The notes under the pieces were generated by a model. The model saw nothing but the letters and a program-made list of their open reading frames with translations. It was not told where the DNA came from and searched no databases. Below, piece by piece: positions 50,661 to 58,628 of a DNA stretch of 64,000 nt. The number at the start of each line of letters is the position of its first letter. Within the stretch, counting starts at the first letter, position 1. The stretch is from Micromonospora rubida (lineage in GTDB: Bacteria > Actinomycetota > Actinomycetes > Mycobacteriales > Micromonosporaceae), in contig NZ_JAAALO010000002.1 in assembly GCF_009908295.1 (NCBI RefSeq), positions 781,490 through 845,489 of the forward strand, written 5' to 3'. The position numbers and the translations under genes were made by a program.

Positions 50661-51419
50661 ATGAGCAGACTGCACGGCACGAAGGACTTCTGGATCGGCG
50701 CGCTCCGGGCGGAAGGGCCCGCGTTCGCCGCCGCCGTCGCGGAGGCGCCTCCCGAGACACCCGTGCTCTCCTGCCCCGGCTGGACGATCAACGAACTGGC
50801 CCTGCACCTCGGCGACGTCTACCGCTGGGTGCACATCGTCGTCACCTCCGGCGGCACCGCCCGCCCGGAACGCCCCGAGCCGGGCGAGCTGCCCGCCGGG
50901 ATGAACCCGTTCCAGTTCTGGCAGCACGGGTACGACCGGCTGATGGCGGCCTTCGACGGGCTGGACCCGGAGGCACCGGCGTGGAACTGGGCGCCGCAGC
51001 CGAAGAAGGCGGGCTTCTGGCCCCGCCGGATGGCCCTTGAGACCGCGGTGCACCGGTGGGACGCCCAGCTCGCCATCGCCGCCGGCGAGCCGATCGAGGC
51101 CAAGCTCGCGGCCGACGGGGTGAGCGAGGTGCTGGACACCTGGCTGCCCGCCGGCAGGCGGACGGCGACCGGCCAGTGGCACGGGGTCGTGCACCTCTCC
51201 GCGCCCGACGCCGGCCAGGACTGGTACCTGCGGCTGCGCGGCGAGGGCGTCGCGCTGCTGGACACCGGCACCATCCTCGACCACGACGAGCACCACGCCC
51301 GGGTCGAGGTGACGGGGACCGCCAGCGACCTGCTGCTGGCTCTGATGGGCCGGGTCAGCTTCGACACCCTCGGCGTGGCCGGGGACCGGGCTCTGCTCAA
51401 CGGCCTCCGCACCGGCTGA
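50661..51419 (+). CDS. Maleylpyruvate-isomerase-type mycothiol-dependent enzyme (DinB fold)
   Basis: The 252-aa protein has an N-terminal DinB/MDMPI domain with the metal His residues in INELALHLGDVYRWVH and LETAVHRWDAQLA, plus a C-terminal SCP2-like domain. The family acts with mycothiol in isomerisation or detoxification, which suits a genome with mshA. ATG 50661 has GGGAGGA well placed upstream. Its terminator is probably the GGGCCC hairpin near 51530-51552. Confidence 0.88.
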   Translation: MSRLHGTKDFWIGALRAEGPAFAAAVAEAPPETPVLSCPGWTINELALHLGDVYRWVHIVVTSGGTARPERPEPGELPAGMNPFQFWQHGYDRLMAAFDGLDPEAPAWNWAPQPKKAGFWPRRMALETAVHRWDAQLAIAAGEPIEAKLAADGVSEVLDTWLPAGRRTATGQWHGVVHLSAPDAGQDWYLRLRGEGVALLDTGTILDHDEHHARVEVTGTASDLLLALMGRVSFDTLGVAGDRALLNGLRTG

Positions 51420-51577
51420 CGCCTTGGCGGGAGCCGGACCGCGCCCACCAGGGCCGGGCCGTAGCGCCCCAGCCGGACCACACCCACCAGGGCCGTAGCG
51501 CCCAGCCGGACCGCGCCGACACGACAGGGGCCCCCGACCCGGAGGGCCCTTGTTCGGGCGGTGTCGGCACGGGGGTT

Positions 51578-51589
51578 GAGAGCGCTCTC
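51578..51589. promoter_or_regulatory. LacI-type operator 1
   Basis: The perfect 12-bp palindrome GAGAGCGCTCTC has the CG-centred form bound by LacI-family sugar repressors. It touches the putative -35 TTTACA (51590-51595); a weak -10 CAGGCT follows at 51613-51618. Confidence 0.8.
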
Positions 51590-51623
51590 TTTACATCCGC
51601 CGAGGGAGCCGCCAGGCTCCTTT

Positions 51624-51635
51624 GAGAGCGCTCTC
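51624..51635. promoter_or_regulatory. LacI-type operator 2
   Basis: A second identical GAGAGCGCTCTC lies 46 bp from the first, just downstream of the putative -10. Together they bracket the promoter, a layout for tight repression by the LacI-type gene in the same operon. Confidence 0.8.
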
Positions 51636-51747
51636 TCGTATCGGTCAGCCCCATGGAACGACTTCCTCCGGCCGTACGCTGTCACCGAAGACCCGGAGAG
51701 CCCGACCCGGGCGCTGCCGGCGGGATCACGGAAGGTGCGGTCAAGGC

Positions 51748-53127
51748 GTGAGTGAACTCCGATTCCCCGAAAACTTCGTCTGGGGTGCGGCCACGGCGGC
51801 GTACCAGATCGAGGGCGCGGCCCGCGACGACGGCCGGGGCCCATCCATCTGGGACACCTTCAGCCGCACGCCGGGCAAGGTCTTCGCCGGCCACACCGGC
51901 GACGTCGCCTGCGACCACTACCACCGGTACGCCGACGACGTGGCCCTCATGGCGGAGCTGGGGCTGAAGGCATACCGGTTCTCGGTCGCCTGGCCGCGGA
52001 TCCAGCCCGACGGCACCGGCCCGGTGAACCCGCGCGGCCTGGACTTCTACGACCGGCTGACCGACGCGCTGCTGGACCGGGGCATCGACCCGATCGTCAC
52101 GCTCTACCACTGGGACCTGCCGCAGGCCCTGGAGGGCCGGGGCGGCTGGACCAATCGGGAGACCGCCGAGCACTTCGCCACGTACGCGGCGGCGGTGCAC
52201 GGCCGGCTCGGCGACCGGATCCGCACCTGGACCACGCTCAACGAGCCGTGGTGCTCGGCCTACCTCGGGTACGGCAACGGGGTGCACGCCCCCGGCGTGC
52301 GGGACGCGGGCGCGGCCTTCGCCGCCGTACACCACCTGCTGCTCGGGCACGGCCTGGCGGCCCGGGCGCTGCGCGCGGCCGGCGCGGAGGTCGTCGGGAT
52401 CACGCTGAACGCGGCGGACGTGCAGCCGGCGGACCCGGGCAGCGCGGCGGACGCCGCAGCGGTCCGGCTGGTCGACGGGTTGCAGAACCGGATCTTCCTG
52501 GACCCGCTCACCGGCGCCGGGTACCCGGCCGACGTGCTGGAGCACGTCTCCCGGATGGTGGAGCCGACCTTCATCCGGGACGGGGACGAGAAGCTGATCG
52601 CCGCCCCCATCGACCTGCTCGGGATCAACTACTACGCCCCGACGTACGTGGCCGGCCGGCCGGACGGCGCCGGCGACGGGGCGTACCCGGGGACCGAGCG
52701 GGCGGTGGAGTTCCTGCCGGCGACCGGGCCGCTGACCGAGATGGGTTGGATGATCGAGCCGGCCGGGCTCACCCGCCTGCTGGAGCGGCTCGCCGCCGAC
52801 TACCCGGGCCTGCCGCTGATGATCACGGAGAACGGCGGGGCGTTCCCGGACCGGGGCGGCGAGGCGGGGCCGGACGGGGCAGGTCGGGTGGCCGACGCCG
52901 ACCGGATCGCCTACCTCGACGGGCACCTTCGGGCGGCACACGAGGCCATCGGCCGGGGAGTGGATCTGCGCGGCTATCTCGTATGGTCGTTGCTGGACAA
53001 CTTCGAGTGGGCCGAGGGGTACCGCAAGCGGTTCGGGATCGTCCACGTCGACTACCTGACCCAGCGGCGCACACCGAAGGCCAGCGCCCGGTGGTACCAG
53101 GGGGTGATCTCCCGGAACGGGCTGTGA
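51748..53127 (+). CDS. GH1 family beta-glucosidase
   Basis: The 459-aa glycosidase has the N-terminal signature [20 protein letters not shown], acid/base Glu in [12 protein letters not shown] (about residue 167), nucleophile Glu in [10 protein letters not shown] (about residue 362), and [20 protein letters not shown]. There is no signal peptide, so it cleaves imported beta-glucosides such as cellobiose in the cytoplasm. GTG 51748 is chosen with AAGG close upstream. It is followed 19 bp later by its LacI-type regulator; no sugar transporter is adjacent. Confidence 0.95.
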   Translation: MSELRFPENFVWGAATAAYQIEGAARDDGRGPSIWDTFSRTPGKVFAGHTGDVACDHYHRYADDVALMAELGLKAYRFSVAWPRIQPDGTGPVNPRGLDFYDRLTDALLDRGIDPIVTLYHWDLPQALEGRGGWTNRETAEHFATYAAAVHGRLGDRIRTWTTLNEPWCSAYLGYGNGVHAPGVRDAGAAFAAVHHLLLGHGLAARALRAAGAEVVGITLNAADVQPADPGSAADAAAVRLVDGLQNRIFLDPLTGAGYPADVLEHVSRMVEPTFIRDGDEKLIAAPIDLLGINYYAPTYVAGRPDGAGDGAYPGTERAVEFLPATGPLTEMGWMIEPAGLTRLLERLAADYPGLPLMITENGGAFPDRGGEAGPDGAGRVADADRIAYLDGHLRAAHEAIGRGVDLRGYLVWSLLDNFEWAEGYRKRFGIVHVDYLTQRRTPKASARWYQGVISRNGL

Positions 53128-53146
53128 CGAGGTGGTGAGCGCTCCG

Positions 53147-54154
53147 ATGACGACGGTCCAGCGGCCGACCCTGGAGGCGGTGGCCCGGCGGGCCGGCGTG
53201 TCCCGGGCGACCGTCTCGCGGGTGGTGAACGGTTCCACCACCGTCGCCGAGCCGATCCAGGAGGCGGTCCGCCTGGCGGTGGCCGAGCTGGGGTACGTGC
53301 CGAACCTGGCCGCCCGCAGCCTGGTCACCCAGCGGACCGACTCGGTCGCCCTGGTCCTGCCCGAGGAGGCGACCCGGGTGTTCTCCGACGACCAGGTGTT
53401 CCCGAGCATCATCCGGGGGGTCGCCCAGGAGCTGGAGGCGGCCGACAAGCAGCTCGTGCTGATGCTGGCCGGCTCGCCGGCCGGGCACGCCCGGGTGGAG
53501 CGGTACACCACCGGGCGGCACGTCGACGGGGCGATCTTCGCCTCGCTGCACGGGGCGGACCCGCTGCCGGGGAAGCTGGCCCGGCTGGGCATCCCGGTGG
53601 TGTGCAGTGGCCGCCCGCTCGGCGACGTCGGGGTGCCGTACGTCGACGTCGACCACGTCGGCGGCGTGACCCGGGCGGTGCGGCACCTGCTCGACTCGGG
53701 GCGGCGGCGGATCGCCACCATCGCCGGCCCGCAGGACATGATCGCCGGGATGGAGCGGCTCACCGGGTACCGGGAGACGGTCGCCGAGGCCGGGTTGCCG
53801 GAGCGGGTCGCATTCGGGGACTTCACCCGCGAGTCGGGGGCGGCGGCGATGCGCCGGCTCCTCGACGCCCACCCCGACCTGGACGCCGTGTTCGCCGCGT
53901 CGGACCTGATGGCACACGCGGCCATGCGGACGCTCCGCGAGGCGGGTCGGCGGGTGCCCGAGGACGTCGCGATGATCGGCTTCGACGACATCGAGACCGC
54001 CGCGTACACCGAGCCGCCGCTGACCACGGTGCGGCAGCCGCTGCTGGAACTGGGCCGGGAGGCCGCCCGCCAACTGCTGCGGATGGCGGCCGGCGAGGAG
54101 GTCGAGGTGGCCCTCGTTCTCCCCACCGAGCTGGTCGTCCGCGCCTCCGCGTGA
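53147..54154 (+). CDS. LacI-family transcriptional repressor
   Basis: The 335-aa regulator has the N-terminal helix-turn-helix and hinge TLEAVARRAGVSRATVSRVV, NLAARSLVTQRT, and a periplasmic-binding-protein-like sugar domain (SIIRGVAQELEAADKQLVL, VPEDVAMIGFDDIETAAYTE). It most likely binds GAGAGCGCTCTC twice upstream of the operon and releases it on binding a beta-glucoside. ATG 53147 has GGTGAG 7 bp upstream; GTG 53132 and 53135 are in frame but too close to the GAGG. Confidence 0.93.
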   Translation: MTTVQRPTLEAVARRAGVSRATVSRVVNGSTTVAEPIQEAVRLAVAELGYVPNLAARSLVTQRTDSVALVLPEEATRVFSDDQVFPSIIRGVAQELEAADKQLVLMLAGSPAGHARVERYTTGRHVDGAIFASLHGADPLPGKLARLGIPVVCSGRPLGDVGVPYVDVDHVGGVTRAVRHLLDSGRRRIATIAGPQDMIAGMERLTGYRETVAEAGLPERVAFGDFTRESGAAAMRRLLDAHPDLDAVFAASDLMAHAAMRTLREAGRRVPEDVAMIGFDDIETAAYTEPPLTTVRQPLLELGREAARQLLRMAAGEEVEVALVLPTELVVRASA

Positions 54155-54213
54155 GCTGCGGTGCTCGGTAATGCCGTGGCGGCGGGGCCGGCGGGCGCAC
54201 TAGCGTCGCGCGG

Positions 54214-54630
54214 ATGAGCGATGCCGTGGCGCTGGTGCGCGTACCCGAGCTGTCCGACGTCGCCGAGTACGCGTACGCGGCCACCGTCGACCCGCCGGCC
54301 CGGCTGGTGTTCAGCGCCGGGGCCTGCCCGCTCGACGCCGAGGGCCGCACGGTCGCGCCGGGCGACCCGGCGGCGCAGGCCCGGCAGGTGATGGCCAACC
54401 TGGAGGTCGCGCTCGCCGCCGCCGGGGCCCGCCTCGCCGACGTCGTCAAGACCACCGTGTACGTCGCGTCGCCCCGGCAGGCCGACCTGGTGGCCGCGTG
54501 GGAGGTGGTCCGGGACGCGTTCGGCGACCACGACCCGCCGAGCACCCTGCTCGGGGTGGCCGTGCTCGGCTACACCGACCAGCTCGTCGAGGTGGAGGCC
54601 GTCGCCGCCGTCCGGGGGGAGAGCCGATGA
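54214..54630 (+). CDS. RidA-family protein
   Basis: The 138-aa YjgF/RidA-type protein has YAATVDPPARLVFSAGACPLD, AQARQVMANLEVALAAAGA, VVKTTVYVASPRQADLVAAW and the C-terminal VEVEAVAAVR. The typical Arg of the imine-hydrolysing subfamily is not evident, so enamine/imine deamination is uncertain. TAGCGT ends 7 bp before the ATG, suggesting a leaderless mRNA. It overlaps the GNAT gene by 4 bp. Confidence 0.9.
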   Translation: MSDAVALVRVPELSDVAEYAYAATVDPPARLVFSAGACPLDAEGRTVAPGDPAAQARQVMANLEVALAAAGARLADVVKTTVYVASPRQADLVAAWEVVRDAFGDHDPPSTLLGVAVLGYTDQLVEVEAVAAVRGESR

Positions 54631-55523
54631 CGATCCGCGTCGCTCGACCGGACGACGCCGCCGACGTGGTGGCCCTGCGGGCGCTCGTGTTCCCGTACCT
54701 CGTGCGGGGCGTGGCCTCGACCCGGAAGATGATCACCGAGCCACCGCCCGGCGAGGACTGGACGGCCTTCGTGGCCGAGGTCGACGGCGCGGTGGTCGGC
54801 TGGGTGTCGGCGTACCGCCACGGCCGGACGTCCGAGGAGGGGTTCGGCGACGTGTCGCTGCTGCACGTCCACCCGGGGCACCGGGGGCGGGGCATCGGCT
54901 CGGGGCTGCTGGCCGCCGCGCTGGCCCACCTGACCCCGCTCGGCATCCGCCGGGTACGCGGCTGGGCGCTGGCCGACGGGCTGCCGTTCGCCCGCCGGCA
55001 CGGCTTCACGGCGGGCCGGGAGCTGCGCTACTCGGCAGTGGAGCTGCGCTCGGTTCCCCCGCCGCCGGCCGCGCCCCCGCACGTACGCCTGTTCCCGCTG
55101 GCCGAGCTCGATCCGTACCGGGTCTACCTGGCGCACCGCGCGGCGGCCGTCGACGAGCCGGGCGACGTGCCGACGGATGCCATGACCTACGAGAGCTTCC
55201 GGTACGAGGTCTGGGACAACCTGGGCCTGGACCGGGAGTCGAGCACGGCGGCCGAGGCCGACGGGGCGGTGCTCGCGTTCAGCCTGGTCAAGCGCGACGG
55301 CGACCGGATGTGGTCGGACTACACCGCCACGGTGCCGGAGCACCGGGGCCGGGGGCTGGCCCGGCTGGCGAAGACGGCTGCCCTGCACCGGGCCGCCGCC
55401 TCGGGGGTACGCGTCGCGTACACCTCGAACGACGCGGCGAACGCCCCGATGCTGGCGGTCAACGAAGCGCTCGGGTACCGGCCCGTGGCCACCCAGTGGT
55501 CCTGCCTGCGTGAGCTGCCCTGA
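54627..55523 (+). CDS. GNAT family N-acetyltransferase, double domain
   Basis: The 298-aa protein comprises two GNAT folds, both with acetyl-CoA loops: HPGHRGRGIGSGLLAAAL (about residues 87-104) and VPEHRGRGLARLAKTAAL (about 237-254), the second followed by SNDAANAPMLAVNEALGY. Substrate unknown. ATG 54627 overlaps the RidA stop (ATGA), and GGGGGGAGAG precedes it, so the two are co-translated. Confidence 0.9.
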   Translation: MTIRVARPDDAADVVALRALVFPYLVRGVASTRKMITEPPPGEDWTAFVAEVDGAVVGWVSAYRHGRTSEEGFGDVSLLHVHPGHRGRGIGSGLLAAALAHLTPLGIRRVRGWALADGLPFARRHGFTAGRELRYSAVELRSVPPPPAAPPHVRLFPLAELDPYRVYLAHRAAAVDEPGDVPTDAMTYESFRYEVWDNLGLDRESSTAAEADGAVLAFSLVKRDGDRMWSDYTATVPEHRGRGLARLAKTAALHRAAASGVRVAYTSNDAANAPMLAVNEALGYRPVATQWSCLRELP

Positions 55524-55583
55524 CGTCGGCGCGGGGATCGGCCTCCGGAGGGCGGCGACGAGGGCGTGCCGGCTGACGGCCGC

Positions 55584-56117
55584 TCAGGGCGACCCCGAGG
55601 GCGACGGCCGGCTGGCCGCGCAGACGCGGGCGAGCACGAAGCTGTCGGCGTCCCCGGCGATCGTCGCCGTGCCACCCACCAGCGTCCAGCCGGCCGGCAG
55701 GCGGAGCCACGCCAGACTGGCGCCATGATCGTCGACGATCGCGCCGCCCTCGGCCGGGACGGCGGTGACGACCCGCCCCTGGTCTCCGGTGGCGAACGCG
55801 GGCGTCACCGCGATGAACCGGGCCGCGACCGCACCGGCCGGCAGGCCGAACACCCAGACGTCCTCGTCGGGGTGGGGGCCGCCGCCCAACTCCGACGTGC
55901 AGGCACGCTCCCGGGTGGCCGCAACGGTGGGCCCGGCGGCGGGGTCCAGCCCGATCGTGGTCCGGGGGCCGGACGGGAGCGGCACGGGACGCTCGCCACC
56001 GGCGGGCACGGCCTTCCTCGGCGCGGACCGGGCCAGGCCGGCCGCGCCGAACACCAGCAGACAGGCCGTGGTCACCCCGACCGCGGACCTGATCCGGGCA
56101 GCTTCCACGCGACGCAC
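55584..56117 (-). CDS. Secreted or membrane-anchored protein of unknown function
   Basis: The 177-aa protein starts with an Arg-containing, hydrophobic N-terminus (RIRSAVGVTTACLLVFGAA), a signal peptide or anchor. The rest is extracellular beta-rich sequence with two Cys (ERACTSELG and LARVCAAS) that may form a disulfide. No family recognised. GTG 56117 is chosen because the signal sequence begins there; an in-frame ATG at 56324 would overlap the small-gene operon. It follows that operon by 41 bp on the same strand. Confidence 0.6.
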   Translation of the reverse strand: MRRVEAARIRSAVGVTTACLLVFGAAGLARSAPRKAVPAGGERPVPLPSGPRTTIGLDPAAGPTVAATRERACTSELGGGPHPDEDVWVFGLPAGAVAARFIAVTPAFATGDQGRVVTAVPAEGGAIVDDHGASLAWLRLPAGWTLVGGTATIAGDADSFVLARVCAASRPSPSGSP

Positions 56118-56158
56118 TCCTGACGGCTTTGCACCCTTTGCGCCTATCAAGATACGGC

Positions 56159-56422
56159 TTAGGCCCTTACCCGTGTACTGGACCGCCCTGATTGCGCCAG
56201 GGCGGTTCGTCGCAATATGACCAACCCCGCCGATTGCACGAAGATCGACCGTCGCGCCACCGCGTCGCCCTTGGCGTCGAGCTGGTACCCATCGAGCCAG
56301 ATCCACCCGTCGTAGGTGATCCAATTGAGCACGCGGATCACCCGGAACATGATCGGCCTGACGAACTGCACGCTGGCCGCGCTGGTCACGTGCACCAGGT
56401 CACCGGCCTTGGGCGCATTCAT
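56159..56422 (-). CDS. Small protein 3 of the GntR-linked cluster (SH3-like, unknown)
   Basis: The 87-aa protein appears all-beta (DLVHVTSAASVQFVRPIMFR, VIRVLNWITYDGWIWLDGYQ, ARRSIFVQSAG), with a basic tail. I do not recognise a named family. ATG 56422 overlaps the stop of the preceding small gene (ATGA), so translation is coupled. The Trp/Tyr-rich core suggests a small barrel that binds a partner. Confidence 0.7.
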   Translation of the reverse strand: MNAPKAGDLVHVTSAASVQFVRPIMFRVIRVLNWITYDGWIWLDGYQLDAKGDAVARRSIFVQSAGLVILRRTALAQSGRSSTRVRA

Positions 56423-56595
56423 CGCCAGCCGAACACGGAGCGGCACCTGCGCCACGCCATGATCCGATTGCGCGCGGCCTCCACCATCGGGCAGACGCCG
56501 GAATCCATGCACTTCCAGCAGCGGCTATGGCGGTGGTAGTCCAGGCAGCACCAAGCCGACTGCACCAGGAACGGCACCTCGCGGCGTGCGGTCAT
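56419..56595 (-). CDS. Small protein 2 of the GntR-linked cluster (Cys/His-rich)
   Basis: The 58-aa protein has the segment SAWCCLDYHRHSRCWKCMDS and then GVCPM: five Cys and two His in 25 residues, a likely zinc or iron-sulfur site. ATG 56595 is preceded by GGGGAAGGG, a strong Shine-Dalgarno sequence, supporting it as real although it overlaps the end of small gene 1 by 71 bp in another frame. Confidence 0.7.
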   Translation of the reverse strand: MTARREVPFLVQSAWCCLDYHRHSRCWKCMDSGVCPMVEAARNRIMAWRRCRSVFGWR

Positions 56596-56767
56596 TGCCC
56601 TTCCCCGGCCAGTTCTTCGAGCTGATCGGGATGCGGCGCTTGGCCCGACAGGGCAGCTCATTGCCGCACTTGCAGACGTACCGCCACCTGATCCACGACC
56701 ACACCGGCTTGTGTCTGCGGGCCAAGGTCATGGCAACCGCGATCACGTACTCCCTGTACTGGACCAT
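56525..56767 (-). CDS. Small protein 1 of the GntR-linked cluster
   Basis: The 80-aa protein starts MVQYREYVIAVAMTLARRHK and contains WRYVCKCGNELPCRAKRR, a short C-x-C...C knuckle. Its last 24 residues overlap small gene 2 in a different frame and look like filler. ATG 56767 has AAGGGGG 5 bp upstream. It is the first gene of the minus-strand cluster, divergent from the small GntR gene 111 bp away. Confidence 0.6.
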   Translation of the reverse strand: MVQYREYVIAVAMTLARRHKPVWSWIRWRYVCKCGNELPCRAKRRIPISSKNWPGKGNDRTPRGAVPGAVGLVLPGLPPP

Positions 56768-56878
56768 CGGAGCCCCCTTCGGCAACCTACGTTACTGGGT
56801 ACGCTGGGTGCACTGACGATACCCCGTGTCGCCCCCTACGTCCCCCTGCGTGTTGTCTGCTTGCAGGGAGGACAACCG

Positions 56879-57094
56879 ATGGCCGAGCCGCTGTATCAAC
56901 AGATTGCCAACGACATCACGCGGCAGATCGAGTCGGGCGTGTTGAAGCCCGGGGACCGGCTGCCCAGCACCCGCCAACTCTGCGAGATCTACGAGGTCAG
57001 CGAGACCGTCATCCGATTCACCATGATCCAGCTCAAGGCTCGCGGCCTGGTGTACGGACAGCCCGGCCGAGGTGTCTACGTCAAGAAGGACTGA
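56879..57094 (+). CDS. Minimal GntR-family regulator (winged helix only)
   Basis: The 71-aa protein is just the GntR winged helix: EPLYQQIANDITRQIESGVL, PGDRLPSTRQLCEIYEVSET, ARGLVYGQPGRGVYVKKD. There is no effector-binding domain, and it ends right after the wing. ATG 56879 follows GGGAGGA with ideal spacing. It probably regulates the divergent small genes; direct repeats ACCCAGCGT/ACCCAGTAA (minus strand, about 56791-56812) are a candidate site. Confidence 0.88.
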   Translation: MAEPLYQQIANDITRQIESGVLKPGDRLPSTRQLCEIYEVSETVIRFTMIQLKARGLVYGQPGRGVYVKKD

Positions 57095-57183
57095 GGGCGA
57101 CAGCCAGCCGAAGCCAGCTACCGCCCCTGCAACCCGGTCAGCGACGCCAGCGGTCGCCCAGTGTGCGAAACGGAAGCATTTGG

Positions 57184-57693
57184 TTAGGAAGCGAGCCGGC
57201 TGGCCACCGCATACGTCTCGGCCCCGAAGAGGACCAGGCGGGCCTCGATGACGTGCGTCGGGGACGCGGCACGGAGCACCACCAGGGCCTGGCGTACGGC
57301 GTCCTCCACCGGCCAGCCGTAGACGCCCGCCGAGATCAGCGGGAACGCCACCGTGGCCGCGCCCAGCCCGTCGGCGACGCCGAGGCTGTTGACGTAGCAG
57401 TCCCGCAACAGCGCCGACCGGTCCTCGGTGGCCGAGAAGACCGGCCCGACCGTGTGCACGACCCAGCGGGCCGGCAGCTCACCGGCGGTGGTGGCGACCG
57501 CCTGGCCGGTCGGCAGGCCCCGGCCGTACCGGGACGCGCGCAGCGCCCGGCACTCGGCCAGGATGGCCGGGCCGCCCCGCCGGTGGATCGCGCCGTCCAC
57601 GCCCCCGCCGCCGAGCAGCGACGAGTTGGCCGCGTTCACGATCGCGTCGACCCGCTGCGCGGTGATATCCCCCTCGACCAGGATGATCTCCAC
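57184..57693 (-). CDS. Macro-domain protein (O-acetyl-ADP-ribose deacetylase type)
   Basis: The 169-aa single macro domain has EIILVEGDITAQRVDAIVNA, then NSSLLGGGGVDGAIH with the catalytic-loop Asp, and SAGVYGWPVEDAV in the C-terminal ADP-ribose loop. It should hydrolyse O-acetyl-ADP-ribose or remove ADP-ribose from targets. GTG 57693 is chosen at the conserved start and lies 1 bp after the EI24 gene's stop, so the two are translated together. Confidence 0.93.
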   Translation of the reverse strand: MEIILVEGDITAQRVDAIVNAANSSLLGGGGVDGAIHRRGGPAILAECRALRASRYGRGLPTGQAVATTAGELPARWVVHTVGPVFSATEDRSALLRDCYVNSLGVADGLGAATVAFPLISAGVYGWPVEDAVRQALVVLRAASPTHVIEARLVLFGAETYAVASRLAS

Positions 57694-57694
57694 G

Positions 57695-58564
57695 TCAGCC
57701 CTCCTCGACGGATCGGTGCGGTGCCTCGAAATGCCGGTGCGGCTGCCCGGCCGGCCCACCGGCGGACCGGTGCGGCTCCTCGACGGACTGGCCGAGGGCG
57801 CGGCGGGTGAGCAGGGCCGCGCCGGCCACCGCCGCCGGCATCACCAGCACCGCGCCGAGCGGGATCAGGAAGCAGACGAAGACGGCCACCCCGAAGCCGA
57901 GGGTGGTGGGCCGGTCGACCTTCAGCCGGGCCCGGCGGTCCGGCAGCCGCAGGCCGCGCCGGGAGAACGGCGCCCCGGTCAGCTCCAGGGCGAGGAGCCA
58001 GCCGCCCACCGCCGCCCCGATCACCGGCACGACCGTCTGGCCGACCACCGGGATGAACCCGGCCGCGAAGAGCGGGATGCCGACCAGCGCGGAGATCGCG
58101 ACCAGTCGCAGCGAGTCCACGACGCTGCGGCGCAGCGACGGCCAGAACGGCACCTCCACCGCGCCGGGGGTGCCGCCGTACCGCTCCTCCACCCGCTCGG
58201 AGATCTTCTCGTAGAACGGGTCGCCGATGACGAGGGTGACGGCGGTGAAGGTGAGCACCCCGAGCAGCCCGCCGACCCCGAGGAAGGCCAGCCCGGCGAC
58301 CACCCGGACCAGGCCTCGGGCGGTGGTGGACCAGTCGTCGGCGAACGGCGTGACCAGCGCGGCCAGGTCGTCCACGAAGTACACCAGGGTGGCGAACGCT
58401 CCCACGAACAGCGCCCCGGAGAGCAGCGCCGGGACGATGCCGAGCAGCATCAGGCGGGGGCTGCGCAGGCAGAGGACGAAGCCGCGCAGGAGCAGCCCGA
58501 CCCCGGAGAAGAACCGACCGACGGCACCGGTCACCGGCGCGGTGATATTGCTGGGTACGTTCAC
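57695..58564 (-). CDS. EI24/CysZ-like membrane protein
   Basis: The 289-aa protein has four or more hydrophobic helices (LMLLGIVPALLSGALFVGAF, GLAFLGVGGLLGVLTFTAV, VVGQTVVPVIGAAVGGWLLA, VAVFVCFLIPLGAVLVMPAA). It carries the family block IGDPFYEKISERVEERYGG. The C-terminus is His/Arg-rich. The E. coli relative CysZ moves sulfate; transport here is uncertain. GTG 58564 is chosen since TAGGCT ends 8 bp upstream (leaderless); the frame is open to 58621. Confidence 0.87.
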   Translation of the reverse strand: MNVPSNITAPVTGAVGRFFSGVGLLLRGFVLCLRSPRLMLLGIVPALLSGALFVGAFATLVYFVDDLAALVTPFADDWSTTARGLVRVVAGLAFLGVGGLLGVLTFTAVTLVIGDPFYEKISERVEERYGGTPGAVEVPFWPSLRRSVVDSLRLVAISALVGIPLFAAGFIPVVGQTVVPVIGAAVGGWLLALELTGAPFSRRGLRLPDRRARLKVDRPTTLGFGVAVFVCFLIPLGAVLVMPAAVAGAALLTRRALGQSVEEPHRSAGGPAGQPHRHFEAPHRSVEEG

Positions 58565-58628
58565 GACCGCTGAGCCTAACGGCGACCGGCGCATCCGGCC
58601 CGTCGTCCCTGCCCGACACAATGGGTGG

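Larger units (their letters stand above)
51420..51747. other. 328-bp gap: repeats, terminator and GH1 promoter
   Basis: From left to right: 2.4 copies of a 33-39-bp tandem repeat (51432-51519, unit starting AGCCGGACC), a terminator-like hairpin (AGGGGCCC ... GGGCCCTT, about 51529-51552), and the promoter and paired operators of the beta-glucosidase operon. Confidence 0.7.

Noticed and set aside
51682..54531. 949-codon open frame on the minus strand over the GH1 and LacI genes
   Set aside because: It is antisense to two firmly identified genes, with Arg/Pro-biased composition typical of high-GC shadow frames.
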